Below, piece by piece: positions 36,132 to 47,592 of a stretch of DNA of 64,000 nucleotides; position 1 is the first letter of the stretch, and each line of letters opens with the position of its first letter. Origin of the DNA: Streptomyces dangxiongensis (lineage in GTDB: Bacteria > Actinomycetota > Actinomycetes > Streptomycetales > Streptomycetaceae); the NCBI RefSeq assembly GCF_003675325.1, contig NZ_CP033073.1, positions 2,418,001 through 2,482,000 on the forward strand, read 5' to 3'. The translations under genes were made by a program, and so were the position numbers. The notes under the pieces were generated by a model. That model was not told the DNA's origin, did no database searches, and saw only the letters and a list, made by a program, of their open reading frames with translations.

Positions 36132-38189
36132 GTGTTGAGAAGCAATCTCTCTCGCGGACGCACCTCCCACACAGCACCGCGCCCCACGGCGCCCCGCCGC
36201 ACCGCCACCGTCGCCCTCGCCGGCGTCGCCGCCCTGATCGCCGCCGCCGTCCAGTCGGGCACGGCCGGCGCCGCTCCGGCGACGCCGCAGGCCGGCAGGG
36301 CGAACCCCGCGCACACGGCCCTCCGGCTCACCCCCTCGCAGCGCGCCGAACTGATCCGCCACGCGGACGCCTCGAAGGCCGCCACCGCCCGGCGGATAGG
36401 CCTGGGCGGCAAGGAGAAGCTGGTCGTGCGGGACGTCGTCAAGGACGCCGACGGCACGCTCCACACCCGCTACGAGCGCACGTACGCGGGCCTGCCCGTG
36501 CTCGGCGGCGACCTGGTCGTCAAGTCCGCCCGGTCCGGCAAGACCATGGACGTCATCCGGGCCGGCAGCGCCTCGCTGAAGGTCGCCGGTCTCACCCCGG
36601 CCGTGCCGAAGGCCACCGCCGAGCGGCAGGCGGTGCGGCGGGCGAAGGCGCTCGGCGGGACGAGGACGGCGGCGGACAGCGTCCGCACGGTGATCTGGGC
36701 GGCCTCCGGCAAGCCCGTGCTGGCGTACGAGACGGTGGTCGGAGGCCTCCAGGACGACGGCACCCCGAACCAACTGCACGTCGTCACCGACGCCACCAGC
36801 GGCAAGAAGCTGTACGAGTACCAGGGCATCGACACCGGCGTCGGCAACACGCAGTACAGCGGCCAGGTGACGCTGACCACGACCCAGTCGGGCTCGACGT
36901 ACACGCTCACCGACGGGGCCCGCGGCGGTCACAAGACGTACAACCTGAACCACGGCACCTCCGGCACGGGCACCCTGTTCTCGCAGACCAGCGACACCTG
37001 GGGCAACGGGACCAACTCCAACGCCGCCACCGCGGGCGCGGACGCCCACTACGGCGCGCAGGAGACCTGGGACTTCTACAAGAACACCTTCGGCCGCAGC
37101 GGCATCAAGAACAACGGCGTCGGCGCCTACTCACGGGTGCACTACGGCAACTCGTACGTCAACGCGTTCTGGGACGACGGCTGCTTCTGCATGACCTACG
37201 GCGACGGCTCCGGCAACGCCAAGCCGCTGACGGCGATCGACGTCGCCGGCCACGAGATGAGCCACGGCGTCACCTCCAACACCGCGGGCCTCAACTACAG
37301 CGGGGAGTCCGGCGGTCTGAACGAGGCGACCTCGGACATCTTCGGCACCGGCGTGGAGTTCTACGCGAACAACGCGTCCGACGTCGGCGACTACCTCATC
37401 GGCGAGAAGATCGACATCAACGGCAACGGCAGCCCGCTGCGCTACATGGACAAGCCGAGCAAGGACGGCTCGTCCAAGGACAACTGGTACTCCGGCATCG
37501 GCGGCGTCGACGTGCACTACTCGTCGGGCCCCGCGAACCACTTCTTCTACCTGCTGAGCGAGGGCAGCGGCGCCAAGGTCATCAACGGCGTGAGCTACAA
37601 CTCGCCGACGGCGGACGGCCTTCCGGTCACCGGCATCGGCCGGGACAAGGCGCTCCAGATCTGGTACCGGGCGCTGACCACGAAGTTCACCTCGACCACC
37701 AACTACGCGGGCGCCCGCACCGGCACCCTCGCGGCGGCCGGCGAGCTGTACGGCACCACCAGCGCCGAGTACAAGGCGGTGCAGGACGCCTGGGCGGGCG
37801 TCGCGGTCGGCTCGCGCTCCGGCGGCGGGGGCGGCGGCGGTACGTCGTACGAGAACACCTCCCCGGTGGCGGTCCCGGACAACGGGCCGGCCGTCACCTC
37901 GGACATCACCGTCTCCGGCCGGACCGGGAACGCGCCGGGCAACCTCCAGGTGGGCGTGGACATCTCGCACACCTGGCGGGGTGACCTGGTGATCGACCTC
38001 GTCGGCCCGTCCGGCACCGCCTACCGGCTGAAGAACTTCAGCTCCTCGGACTCGGCGGACAACGTGACCGAGACCTACACCGTCAACGCCTCGGCGGAAC
38101 CGGCCAACGGCACGTGGAAGTTGCGGGTACAGGATCAAGCCACGTACGACACGGGAACGATCAACGGCTGGAAGCTGACCTTCCCGTAA
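36132..38189 (+). CDS. Secreted M4 (thermolysin-type) neutral zinc metalloprotease with P domain
   Basis: A 685-residue exported preproprotease. A signal peptide (core VALAGVAALIAAAV) is followed by an FTP-like propeptide to about residue 225 (LGGKEKLVVRDVVKDADGTLHTRYERTYAGLPVLGGDL), then the M4 domain. HEMSH at 374-378 supplies two zinc histidines and the catalytic glutamate; GGLNEATSD carries the third ligand. DVHYSSGPANHFFYLL is the C-terminal catalytic region. After a glycine linker comes a proprotein-convertase P domain (ISHTWRGDLVIDLVGPSGT). The start is GTG 36132 or TTG 36135; AGAAGGAG fits TTG spacing better. Its paralogue follows directly but lacks the P domain. Confidence 0.95.
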   Translation: MLRSNLSRGRTSHTAPRPTAPRRTATVALAGVAALIAAAVQSGTAGAAPATPQAGRANPAHTALRLTPSQRAELIRHADASKAATARRIGLGGKEKLVVRDVVKDADGTLHTRYERTYAGLPVLGGDLVVKSARSGKTMDVIRAGSASLKVAGLTPAVPKATAERQAVRRAKALGGTRTAADSVRTVIWAASGKPVLAYETVVGGLQDDGTPNQLHVVTDATSGKKLYEYQGIDTGVGNTQYSGQVTLTTTQSGSTYTLTDGARGGHKTYNLNHGTSGTGTLFSQTSDTWGNGTNSNAATAGADAHYGAQETWDFYKNTFGRSGIKNNGVGAYSRVHYGNSYVNAFWDDGCFCMTYGDGSGNAKPLTAIDVAGHEMSHGVTSNTAGLNYSGESGGLNEATSDIFGTGVEFYANNASDVGDYLIGEKIDINGNGSPLRYMDKPSKDGSSKDNWYSGIGGVDVHYSSGPANHFFYLLSEGSGAKVINGVSYNSPTADGLPVTGIGRDKALQIWYRALTTKFTSTTNYAGARTGTLAAAGELYGTTSAEYKAVQDAWAGVAVGSRSGGGGGGGTSYENTSPVAVPDNGPAVTSDITVSGRTGNAPGNLQVGVDISHTWRGDLVIDLVGPSGTAYRLKNFSSSDSADNVTETYTVNASAEPANGTWKLRVQDQATYDTGTINGWKLTFP

Positions 38190-38219
38190 ACCGCGGTCCA
38201 CAAGCCCGTCAGCACCGGG

Positions 38220-38248
38220 CCGTCCGGGGGCGCGACGCCTCCGGGCGG
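38220..38248 (+). terminator. Hairpin after the first M4 protease
   Basis: A 13-bp stem with two G-U pairs (38220-38232 with 38236-38248) and a 3-base loop stands 31 bases past the stop and before the promoter of the next gene. Confidence 0.6.
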
Positions 38249-38313
38249 CACCGGTTCACATCGCTGCAATATTCACCGGGCAGTCGATTTTCGGCCAACA
38301 TCACTTCAGGGTC

Positions 38314-38343
38314 CTGACATGTACGCGGCCCTGATGTCACTCT
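38314..38343 (+). promoter_or_regulatory. Promoter of the second M4 protease
   Basis: CTGACA (38314-38319) and CACTCT (38338-38343) with an 18-base spacer, or TCACTC with 17. It shares its flanks with the first protease promoter but lacks the GTTC/GAAC cluster. Confidence 0.55.
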
Positions 38344-38438
38344 CTCTCCACCCGCCGCAGTAGCACAGCAACTTCACAACGCCACACTCTCCGGCCAGTA
38401 ACCCCACGCTGACCGGACTCCCCCACGAAGGAGCTTCT

Positions 38439-40097
38439 GTGAGCCCCCTCTACGCGCGTCACAAGCGCACCACTCTGGCCATCGCCACCGCCGTCGCCGC
38501 CGGAGCCCTCCTCACCACCGGTCTGACCACCGGTGCCAGCGCCGCCCCGGCCGGATCCGCCGCCGCCAAGCCCCTGGCAGCCGCCCCGACCACGCTGTCC
38601 ACCGCGGCCCGCACCTCCCTGCTCCAGAAGGCGCAGGCCGGCGCCGCCGAGACCGCGCAGCACATAGGTCTCGGCGCCAAGGAGAAGCTGGTCGCCAAGG
38701 ACGTCGTCAAGGACGTCGACGGCACCGTCCACACCCGCTACGAGCGCACCTACGCGGGCCTCCCGGTGCTCGGCGGCGACCTGATCGTCCACACCGCCAA
38801 GTCGGGCAGGACCGAGGGTGTGACCAAGGCGAACAAGGCGGTCCTCAAGCCGGCCTCCCTCAAGCCGCAGATCTCCGCCGCCAAGGCCGAGAAGCAGGCG
38901 GTGTCCGCCGCCAGAACCCTCGGCTCCGCCAAGACCACCGCGGACGGCGCCCGCAAGGTGATCTGGGCCGGCTCCGGCAAGCCCGTCCTCGCCTACGAGA
39001 CGGTCGTCGGCGGCCTCCAGGACGACGGCACCCCGAACCAACTGCACGTCGTCACCGACGCGGCCACGGGCAAGAAGCTCTTCGAGTACCAGGGCATCGA
39101 GAACGCGACCGGCACCGGCAAGACGCTGTACTCCGGCACGGTCAGCCTCAACAGCACGCAGTCGGGCTCGACGTACCAGCTCACCGACGGCGCCCGGGGC
39201 GGTCACAAGACCTACAACCTGGCCCGCAAGACGTCCGGCACGGGCACCCTGGTGGCCAGCTCGACCAACGTCTTCGGCACCGGCACCGCCTCCAGCTCCT
39301 CCTCGGACCAGACCGCGGCCGCCGACGCCGCCTACGGTGCGGCGGAGACCTGGGACTTCTACAAGAACACCTTCGGCCGCAACGGCATCAAGAACAACGG
39401 TGTCGGCGCCTACTCCCGCGTCCACTACGGCAACGCGTACGTCAACGCGTTCTGGGACGACGGCTGCTTCTGCATGACCTACGGTGACGGCTCCGGCAAC
39501 GTCGACCCGCTGACCTCGCTGGACGTGGCCGGCCACGAGATGAGCCACGGCGTCACCTCCAACACCGCCGGCCTGAACTACTCCGGCGAGTCCGGCGGTC
39601 TGAACGAGGCCACCTCGGACATCTTCGGCACGGGTGTGGAGTTCTACGCGAACAACGCCTCCGACGTCGGTGACTACCTCATCGGCGAGAAGATCGACAT
39701 CAACGGCGACGGCTCGCCGCTGCGCTACATGGACAAGCCCAGCAAGGACGGCGGCTCGGCGGACTACTGGTCCTCCTCCGTCGGCAACAAGGACGTCCAC
39801 TACTCGTCCGGTGTCGCCAACCACTTCTTCTACCTGCTGTCGGAGGGCAGCGGCGCGAAGACGATCAACGGCGTCAGCTACAACTCGCCGACGTACAACG
39901 GCGCCGCGGTCACCGGCATCGGCCGCGCCAAGGCGCTCCAGATCTGGTACAAGGCGCTGACGACGTACATGACGTCGACGACCAACTACAAGGCCGCCCG
40001 CACGGCGACCCTGAACGCGGCGTCCGCGCTGTACGGCTCCACCAGCGCCGAGTACAAGGCCGTCGCCGCGGCCTGGACCGGCGTGAACGTCAGCTAG
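38439..40097 (+). CDS. Secreted M4 neutral zinc metalloprotease, no P domain
   Basis: A 552-residue preproprotease. Signal peptide with core LAIATAVAAGALLTTGL, cleavage near ASA-AP, then the same propeptide type (LGAKEKLVAKDVVKDVDGTVHTRYERTYAGLPVLGGDL). The catalytic domain has HEMSH at residue 366 and GGLNEATSD; long blocks such as DGCFCMTYGDGSGN are identical to the upstream paralogue. It ends just after the catalytic domain (AAAWTGVNVS). GTG 38439 is placed by AAGGAG five bases upstream. Both enzymes are expected to be extracellular proteases of the growth-to-sporulation transition; this is inferred from the family. Confidence 0.95.
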   Translation: MSPLYARHKRTTLAIATAVAAGALLTTGLTTGASAAPAGSAAAKPLAAAPTTLSTAARTSLLQKAQAGAAETAQHIGLGAKEKLVAKDVVKDVDGTVHTRYERTYAGLPVLGGDLIVHTAKSGRTEGVTKANKAVLKPASLKPQISAAKAEKQAVSAARTLGSAKTTADGARKVIWAGSGKPVLAYETVVGGLQDDGTPNQLHVVTDAATGKKLFEYQGIENATGTGKTLYSGTVSLNSTQSGSTYQLTDGARGGHKTYNLARKTSGTGTLVASSTNVFGTGTASSSSSDQTAAADAAYGAAETWDFYKNTFGRNGIKNNGVGAYSRVHYGNAYVNAFWDDGCFCMTYGDGSGNVDPLTSLDVAGHEMSHGVTSNTAGLNYSGESGGLNEATSDIFGTGVEFYANNASDVGDYLIGEKIDINGDGSPLRYMDKPSKDGGSADYWSSSVGNKDVHYSSGVANHFFYLLSEGSGAKTINGVSYNSPTYNGAAVTGIGRAKALQIWYKALTTYMTSTTNYKAARTATLNAASALYGSTSAEYKAVAAAWTGVNVS

Positions 40098-40116
40098 TCA
40101 CCCCCGCGCCACACCA

Positions 40117-40154
40117 GGGCGGCACCCGGAACGCGAGCGTTCCGGGTGCCGCCC
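40117..40154 (+). terminator. Strong hairpin terminator after the second M4 protease
   Basis: A perfect 17-bp stem (40117-40133 with 40138-40154) and a CGAG loop, 19 bases past the stop. Only a short mixed TACCCTTG follows, so it is a stem-only terminator. Confidence 0.85.
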
Positions 40155-40168
40155 TACCCTTGTGACCC

Positions 40169-40690
40169 ATGTCCTCGGCGTCCTTCACCTACGAGCCGGT
40201 CGGCGCGACCCGCGACGACCTGGCCGTCTGCCCGCCCGGCTTCCACCCCCTGTTCGTCCGCACCCGGCTCGGCGAGGGCCAGGAGGTGTTCGACCGGGCC
40301 GCCGAGGCGGTCCTGACCTGGGAGATGCACCGCGCGCTCGGGGTCGGCGTCGACGCCACGGCCGCCCGCGCGGCCCCCGGCGTCGACGTCACGGTCACCC
40401 TGGCCGGCCTCGTCCGGGCCCCCTGCCGCATCGTCTGGACGGCCGAGGAACCCCGCCGGGCCGGCTGGGCCTACGGCACCCTCGAAGGCCACCCCGAGTG
40501 CGGCGAGGAGGCCTTCGTGGTCGACCGCACCGGCGACGGCACGGTATGGCTCACCGTCGCCGCGTTCAGCCGCGCCGCCAAGTGGTACGCCCGCGCGGGC
40601 GGCCCGGCCACCCGCAGCCTCCAGCACGCGTACGCCCGCCGGTGCGGCACGGTGCTCAGGAACCTGGCCGGCCGGGGCCTCGCGGACTGA
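40169..40690 (+). CDS. DUF1990 family protein
   Basis: A 173-residue protein of the DUF1990 family (conserved, also in plants), function unknown. FTYEPVGATRDDLAVCPPGFHPLFVRTRLGEGQEVFDRAAEAVLTWEMHRALG is the diagnostic N-terminal pattern, and AYGTLEGHPECGEEAFVVDR the central one. Soluble, no signal peptide. It begins 15 bases after the protease terminator, so its promoter must overlap that hairpin. It ends 3 bases from the end of convergent glgP. Confidence 0.85.
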   Translation: MSSASFTYEPVGATRDDLAVCPPGFHPLFVRTRLGEGQEVFDRAAEAVLTWEMHRALGVGVDATAARAAPGVDVTVTLAGLVRAPCRIVWTAEEPRRAGWAYGTLEGHPECGEEAFVVDRTGDGTVWLTVAAFSRAAKWYARAGGPATRSLQHAYARRCGTVLRNLAGRGLAD

Positions 40691-40693
40691 CGG

Positions 40694-43312
40694 TCACCGC
40701 AGCAGCACCCCCGCTCCCTCCACCACCTCCTGGGACGGCACGGCCACCAGGCCCGATTCCGCGGTGGAGGCGAGAAGGGGGTGGGCGGGCAGGATGCGGA
40801 CCGTGTAGCCGTAGGGGCCGGTGCGGTCCAGGGAGAGCGGACCCTCGTACAGGAGGCGCCCTTCCAGGTCGGGGGCGCCGGCCGGCTTCAGCGGGACGAC
40901 CGTGGCGTCGGTGATGCGGTCCTCCTCGTCCACCCGGCCGGACACCGCCTGCACCTCCACGTCGTCCGGGCCCAGCTCGCCCAGTTGCACCCGCACCCGC
41001 AGCCCGACGGCCGTGCCCAGTTCCGCGGTGGCCGTCGTCGCACTCGTCTCGACGTGGTCCACGGTCACCCCCGGCCACGCGGCCCGCACCCGGGCCTTCC
41101 AGCCGGCGAGGTCCCGGGCGGTGTCCGGAGCCAGTGTGCGGTGCGACTGCGCGGCGGGGGCGTAGAGCCGGTCGACGTACTCGCGGACCATGCGGCCGGC
41201 CAGCACCTTCGGGCCCAGCTCGGAGAGGGTCCGGCGGACCATCTCGATCCAGCGGTCGGGCAGTCCGGCCCGCCCGCGCTCGTAGAAACGCGGCGCGACC
41301 CGCTGTTCGAGCAGGTCGTACAGGGCCGCCGCCTCGATGTCGTCACGGTGGTCGGGGTCGGTGCAGGCGCCGTCCGCGGTGGGGATGGCCCAGCCGAAGT
41401 CCGGCTGGAACCACTCGTCCCACCAGCCGTCCAGCACGGAGAGGTTGAGGCAGCCGTTCAGCGCCGCCTTCATGCCCGAGGTGCCGCAGGCCTCCAGGGG
41501 GCGCAGGGGGTTGTTCAGCCAGACGTCACAGCCCGGGTAGAGCTTCTGGGCCATCGCCATGCCGTAGTCCGGGAGGAAGACGAGGCGGTGGCGGACCCGC
41601 GGGTCGTCGGCGAACCGCACCAGTTCCTGCACCAGGCGCTTGCCGCCGTCGTCCGCCGGGTGCGCCTTGCCCGCGACCACGATCTGCACCGGCCGCTCGG
41701 GGTGCAGCAGCAGCTCGGTGAGGCGGTCGCGGTCGCGCAGCATCAGCGTCAGCCGCTTGTACGACGGCACCCGGCGCGCGAACCCGATCGTGAGGACGTC
41801 CGGATCCAGGACCCCGTCGATCCAGCCCAGCTCGGCGTTCCCGGCGCCGCGCTGCCGCCAGGACGCCCGCAGCCGCTCCCGTACCTCCTGCACCAACTGT
41901 TCGCGCAGGGTGCGGCGCAGCTCCCAGACCTCCTGGTCGGGGATGTCCGCGACCGAGTCCCAGCGTTCGGAGCCGCCGACGCTCAACGCGTCCTCGGTCC
42001 GCTGGGCGCCGATCTGCCGGGCGCCGAGCCGCAGCACCTCGGGGGCCACCCAGGTCGGCGCGTGCACCCCGTTGGTCACGGAGGTGATCGGCACCTCCTC
42101 GGCGTCGAACCCCGGCCACAGCCCGGCGAACATCTCCCGGCTGACCTGCCCGTGCAGCAGCGAGACGCCGTTGGCCCGCTGGGCCAGCCGGAGTCCCATC
42201 ACGGCCATGTTGAACAGGTTGGGCTCGCCGCCCGGGTAGGTCTCCATGCCCAGCGCCAGGATGCGCTGGAGGTCGATGCCGGGCAGTTCGGCGTCCGGGC
42301 CGAAGTGCCGGGCGAGCAGCTCCCGGTCGAAGCGGTCGATGCCGGCCGGGACCGGGGTGTGCGTGGTGAACACCGTCCCGCCGCGCACGGCCTCCAGCGC
42401 CGCGTCGAAGTCGAGTCCGGCGGCGCAGAGTTCGGCGATCCGTTCCAGTCCGAGGAGGCCGGCGTGGCCCTCGTTGGTGTGGAACACCTCCGGTTCCGGG
42501 TGCCCGGTCAGCCGGCAGTAGGTGCGTACGGCCCGCACACCTCCTATGCCCAGCAGCATCTCCTGGAGCAGCCGGTGCTCGCTGCCGCCGCCGTAGAGCC
42601 GGTCGGTGACCCCGCGTTCGCCGAGGTCGTTCTCCTCCACGTCGGAGTCGAGCAGCAGCAGCGGTACCCGGCCGACCTGCGCGAGCCAGACGCGGGCGTG
42701 CAGCGCGGTGCCGCCGGGCAGGGCGAGGGAGACCTGCGCCGGGGTGCCGTCGGGTTCCGTCAGCTGGGTGAGGGGCAGCTCGTTGGGGTCGAGGACGGGG
42801 TAGTGCTCCTGCTGCCAGCCGTCCCGGGAGAGGGTCTGCCGGAAGTACCCGTGCCGGTACAGCAGTCCGACCCCGATCAGCGGTACGCCGAGGTCGCTGG
42901 CCGCCTTGAGATGGTCGCCGGCCAGGATGCCGAGGCCGCCGGAGTACTGCGGGAGCGCGGCGGTGATGCCGAACTCCGGGGAGAAGTAGGCGACGGCCGC
43001 GGGCAGGCCGTCCGACTGGGCCTGGTACCAGCGGTCGCCGGTCAGGTAGTCGTCGAGGTCGTCCACGACCGCGGTGAGGCGGCGCAGGAACCGCCGGTCA
43101 CCGGCCAGTTCGGTCAGCCGGGCCGGGCGCACGCTGCCCAGCAGCCGCACCGGGTCGCCTCCGGCGGCGGCCCACGCCGCGGAGTCGACGGACTGGAACA
43201 GGTCGCGCGTTTCCGCGTGCCAGGACCAGCGCAGATTGCGCGCCAGATCGCTCAGTGGCCGCAGGGGGTCGGGGAGAACGGGACGGACGGTGAACCGACG
43301 GATCGCCTTCAC
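40694..43312 (-). CDS. glgP: Alpha-glucan (maltodextrin/glycogen) phosphorylase
   Basis: An 872-residue GT35 enzyme of the shorter bacterial type releasing glucose-1-phosphate from alpha-1,4-glucan. Visible landmarks are YFSPEFGITAALPQYSGGLGILAGDHLKAASDLG, FHTNEGHAG, TTHTPVPAGIDRF, VAGKAHPADDGGK, and the PLP-binding lysine in EACGTSGMKAALNG. The N-terminal DUF3417-like opening (RRFTVRPVLPDPLRPLSDLARNLRWSW) marks this subfamily. GTG 43312 follows GAGGTG and starts where the conserved part begins. It is divergent from glgE, whose product also uses phosphate to act on the same polymer. Confidence 0.95.
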   Translation of the reverse strand: MKAIRRFTVRPVLPDPLRPLSDLARNLRWSWHAETRDLFQSVDSAAWAAAGGDPVRLLGSVRPARLTELAGDRRFLRRLTAVVDDLDDYLTGDRWYQAQSDGLPAAVAYFSPEFGITAALPQYSGGLGILAGDHLKAASDLGVPLIGVGLLYRHGYFRQTLSRDGWQQEHYPVLDPNELPLTQLTEPDGTPAQVSLALPGGTALHARVWLAQVGRVPLLLLDSDVEENDLGERGVTDRLYGGGSEHRLLQEMLLGIGGVRAVRTYCRLTGHPEPEVFHTNEGHAGLLGLERIAELCAAGLDFDAALEAVRGGTVFTTHTPVPAGIDRFDRELLARHFGPDAELPGIDLQRILALGMETYPGGEPNLFNMAVMGLRLAQRANGVSLLHGQVSREMFAGLWPGFDAEEVPITSVTNGVHAPTWVAPEVLRLGARQIGAQRTEDALSVGGSERWDSVADIPDQEVWELRRTLREQLVQEVRERLRASWRQRGAGNAELGWIDGVLDPDVLTIGFARRVPSYKRLTLMLRDRDRLTELLLHPERPVQIVVAGKAHPADDGGKRLVQELVRFADDPRVRHRLVFLPDYGMAMAQKLYPGCDVWLNNPLRPLEACGTSGMKAALNGCLNLSVLDGWWDEWFQPDFGWAIPTADGACTDPDHRDDIEAAALYDLLEQRVAPRFYERGRAGLPDRWIEMVRRTLSELGPKVLAGRMVREYVDRLYAPAAQSHRTLAPDTARDLAGWKARVRAAWPGVTVDHVETSATTATAELGTAVGLRVRVQLGELGPDDVEVQAVSGRVDEEDRITDATVVPLKPAGAPDLEGRLLYEGPLSLDRTGPYGYTVRILPAHPLLASTAESGLVAVPSQEVVEGAGVLLR

Positions 43313-43644
43313 ATTCACCTCGGGCGCGTTGCGGGGTGAGACGCACGGCACTGTGCGTCTCGTCGTCGCCTTCGACGGTAGTGGTTACCGCGCGGTCGGT
43401 GGGGACGTACCGGCTCGGTGTCGGGGGGCGTCAAGAGGCGGTCACCGGGCACTCGGAGAAAAGGGGGGCGGTCTTGTGTGTGGACGTTCTCGTGAGGAGT
43501 TGACAGAGTGCCGGGTTGGCCACCCGAACAGGGTGGGCAGGCTCCACCGGTACACGTCCCACAGGCGTCACGCGGCACCACCCGCAGGACCCACCTCCCC
43601 ACACACATCCGCCCATACCCACGTTGACGCGGACAGGAGCGGTC
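43313..43644. promoter_or_regulatory. 332-base divergent promoter region between glgP and glgE
   Basis: No gene is seen. It holds the perfect inverted repeat at 43338-43361 and, on the plus strand, a consensus -35 TTGACA at 43500-43505 without a clear -10 at the proper distance. The glgE ribosome site GGAG lies just before 43645. Confidence 0.5.
43338..43361. promoter_or_regulatory. Perfect inverted repeat GAGACGCAC-N6-GTGCGTCTC before glgP
   Basis: Nine-base arms with a 6-base centre, 26 bases upstream of the glgP start. It could be an operator, or a leader hairpin if transcription starts further upstream. Confidence 0.55.
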
Positions 43645-45770
43645 ATGCCCGCCAGGCACCACTCGTCAGCACCTTCGTCCACCAGCAAGTCCACGGGAGC
43701 AGCAAAGAAGACGACGGGCAGGAAGAACGCGGCCCCCGCCGGCGTGACCGGCGCCGGCCCGTCCGCCGGGGAGCGGCCCTCCCCCGCCGCGGCCACCACC
43801 CTGGGCCGCATCCCCGTCCTCGACGTGCGCCCCGTGGTCCAGCACGGCCGCAGGCCCGCGAAGGCCGTGACCGGGGAGTCGTTCGAGGTGTCGGCCACCG
43901 TGTTCCGCGAGGGCCACGACGCCGTCTCGGCGAACGTGGTACTGCGGGACCCGGCGGGCCGGGCCGGGCCCTGGACGCCGATGCGGGAACTCGCCCCGGG
44001 CACCGACCGCTGGGGCGCCACGGTCACCGCCGGCGAGCCGGGCCACTGGACCTACACGGTCGAGGCCTGGTCGGACCCGCTCGCCACCTGGCGGCACACC
44101 GCCCGGATCAAGATCCCGGCCGGCATCGACACCGGCCTGGTCCTGGCCGAGGGCGCCGAGCTGTACGAGCGGGCGGCGGCCGGGGTTCCGGCGGACCGGC
44201 GGCAGACCGTGCTGGACGCCGTCGCGGCCCTGCGGGACGAGGACCGCCCGGCCGCCTGGCGGCTCGCGGCGGCGTTGTCGCCGGAGGTGGAGGCGTTGCT
44301 GGGGCGGTATCCGCTGCGGGAGCTGGTCACCGCCTCGGACGCGATGCCGCTGCTGGTGGAGCGGGAACGGGCCCTGTACGGCTCCTGGTACGAGTTCTTC
44401 CCCCGTTCCGAGGGCACCGCCGAGCAGCCGCACGGCACGTTCCGCACGGCCGCGCGGCGCCTGGAGGCGATCGCGGACATGGGCTTCGACGTGGTCTACC
44501 TGCCCCCCGTCCACCCGATCGGCACGACGTTCCGCAAGGGCCCCGACAACACCCTCACCGCCGGCCCCGACGACGTCGGCGTGCCCTGGGCGATCGGTTC
44601 CCCCGAGGGCGGCCACGACGCCGTCCACCCGGCCCTGGGCACCCTGGAGGACTTCGGCCTCTTCGTCGCCCGCGCCCGGGAACTGGGCCTGGAGATCGCC
44701 CTGGACTTCGCGCTCCAGTGCTCCCCCGACCACCCCTGGGTGCACAAGCACCCCGAGTGGTTCCGCCACCGCCCCGACGGTTCCATCGCCTACGCCGAGA
44801 ACCCGCCGAAGAAGTACCAGGACATCTACCCCGTCTCCTTCGACACCGACATGGACGGCCTCGTCACCGAGACGGTCCGTGTCCTGCGGCACTGGATGGA
44901 CCACGGGGTGCGCATCTTCCGCGTGGACAACCCCCACACCAAGCCGGTGGTGTTCTGGGAACGGGTCATCGCGGAGATCAACCGCAAGGACCCCGACGTC
45001 ATCTTCCTCGCGGAGGCGTTCACCCGCCCGGCGATGATGCACACCCTGGCCCAGATCGGCTTCCAGCAGTCCTACACCTACTTCACCTGGCGCAACAGCA
45101 AGCAGGAGCTGACGGAGTACCTCACCGAGCTGTCGGGTGAGGCGGCGGCCTACATGCGGCCCAACCTCTTCCCCAGCACCCCCGACATCCTGCACGCCTA
45201 CCTCCAGCACGGCGGGCGCCCCGCCTTCGAGGTCCGCGCCGTCCTGGCCGCCACCCTCTCCCCCGCCTGGGGCGTCTACAGCGGCTACGAACTGTGCGAG
45301 AACACGCCGCTGCGCGAGGGCAGCGAGGAGTACCGGCACTCCGAGAAGTACCAGCTCCGCCCCCGCGACTGGGAGGCCGCCGCCCGCGAGGGCCGCACCA
45401 TCGCCCCCCTCATCACCCGCCTCAACACCGTCCGACGACAGAGCCCGGCCCTGCGGCAGCTCCGTGACCTGCACTTCCACCACGTCGACAAGGATGCGGT
45501 GATCGCCTACTCGAAGCGGAGCGGATCGAACACGGTTCTGGTGGTCGCCAACCTCGACCCCCACGACACCCAGGAGGCCACGGTCTCGTTGGACATGCCG
45601 CAACTCGGCCTGGACCGGCACGAGTCCGTGCCGGTGCGCGACGAGCTGACCGGCGAGACCTACCACTGGGGCAGGACCAACTACGTGCGTCTGGAGCCGG
45701 GTCACCGGCCCGCGCACGTCTTCACCGTCCTGCGACCGTCCACCCCGCCGATCGGAGGGTCAGCCACCAT

Positions 45771-45774
<4 letters not shown>
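43645..45774 (+). CDS. glgE: Alpha-1,4-glucan:maltose-1-phosphate maltosyltransferase
   Basis: A 709-residue GH13_3 enzyme that transfers maltose from maltose-1-phosphate to growing alpha-1,4-glucan. A 50-residue Lys/Ser/Ala-rich lead precedes the N-domain ([25 protein letters not shown]). The active-site nucleophile is D428 in [10 protein letters not shown], the acid/base E457 in FLAEAFTRP and the third carboxylate about D514 in STPDIL; these equal D394, E423 and D480 of S. coelicolor GlgE1 shifted by 34. [17 protein letters not shown] text ([17 protein letters not shown]) is diagnostic. ATG 43645 has GGAG upstream. It overlaps treS by ATGA. Confidence 0.97.
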
Positions 45775-47489
<1,715 letters not shown>

Positions 47490-47503
47490 TGCGGCCGGCC
47501 CGG

Positions 47504-47544
47504 CCCGGGTGGGGAGACGGCGCGTTTCCACCGCCCCACCCGGG
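47504..47544 (+). terminator. Hairpin between treS and the maltokinase gene
   Basis: CCCGGGTGGGG (47504-47514) pairs perfectly with CCCCACCCGGG (47534-47544); the loop is 19 bases. It may reduce read-through or protect the glgE-treS message. The next gene starts 48 bases later. Confidence 0.55.
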
Positions 47545-47592
47545 GCACGCAGTAGTAACACCCCGACGACCCGGGGAAAGGACGTGACGCCC

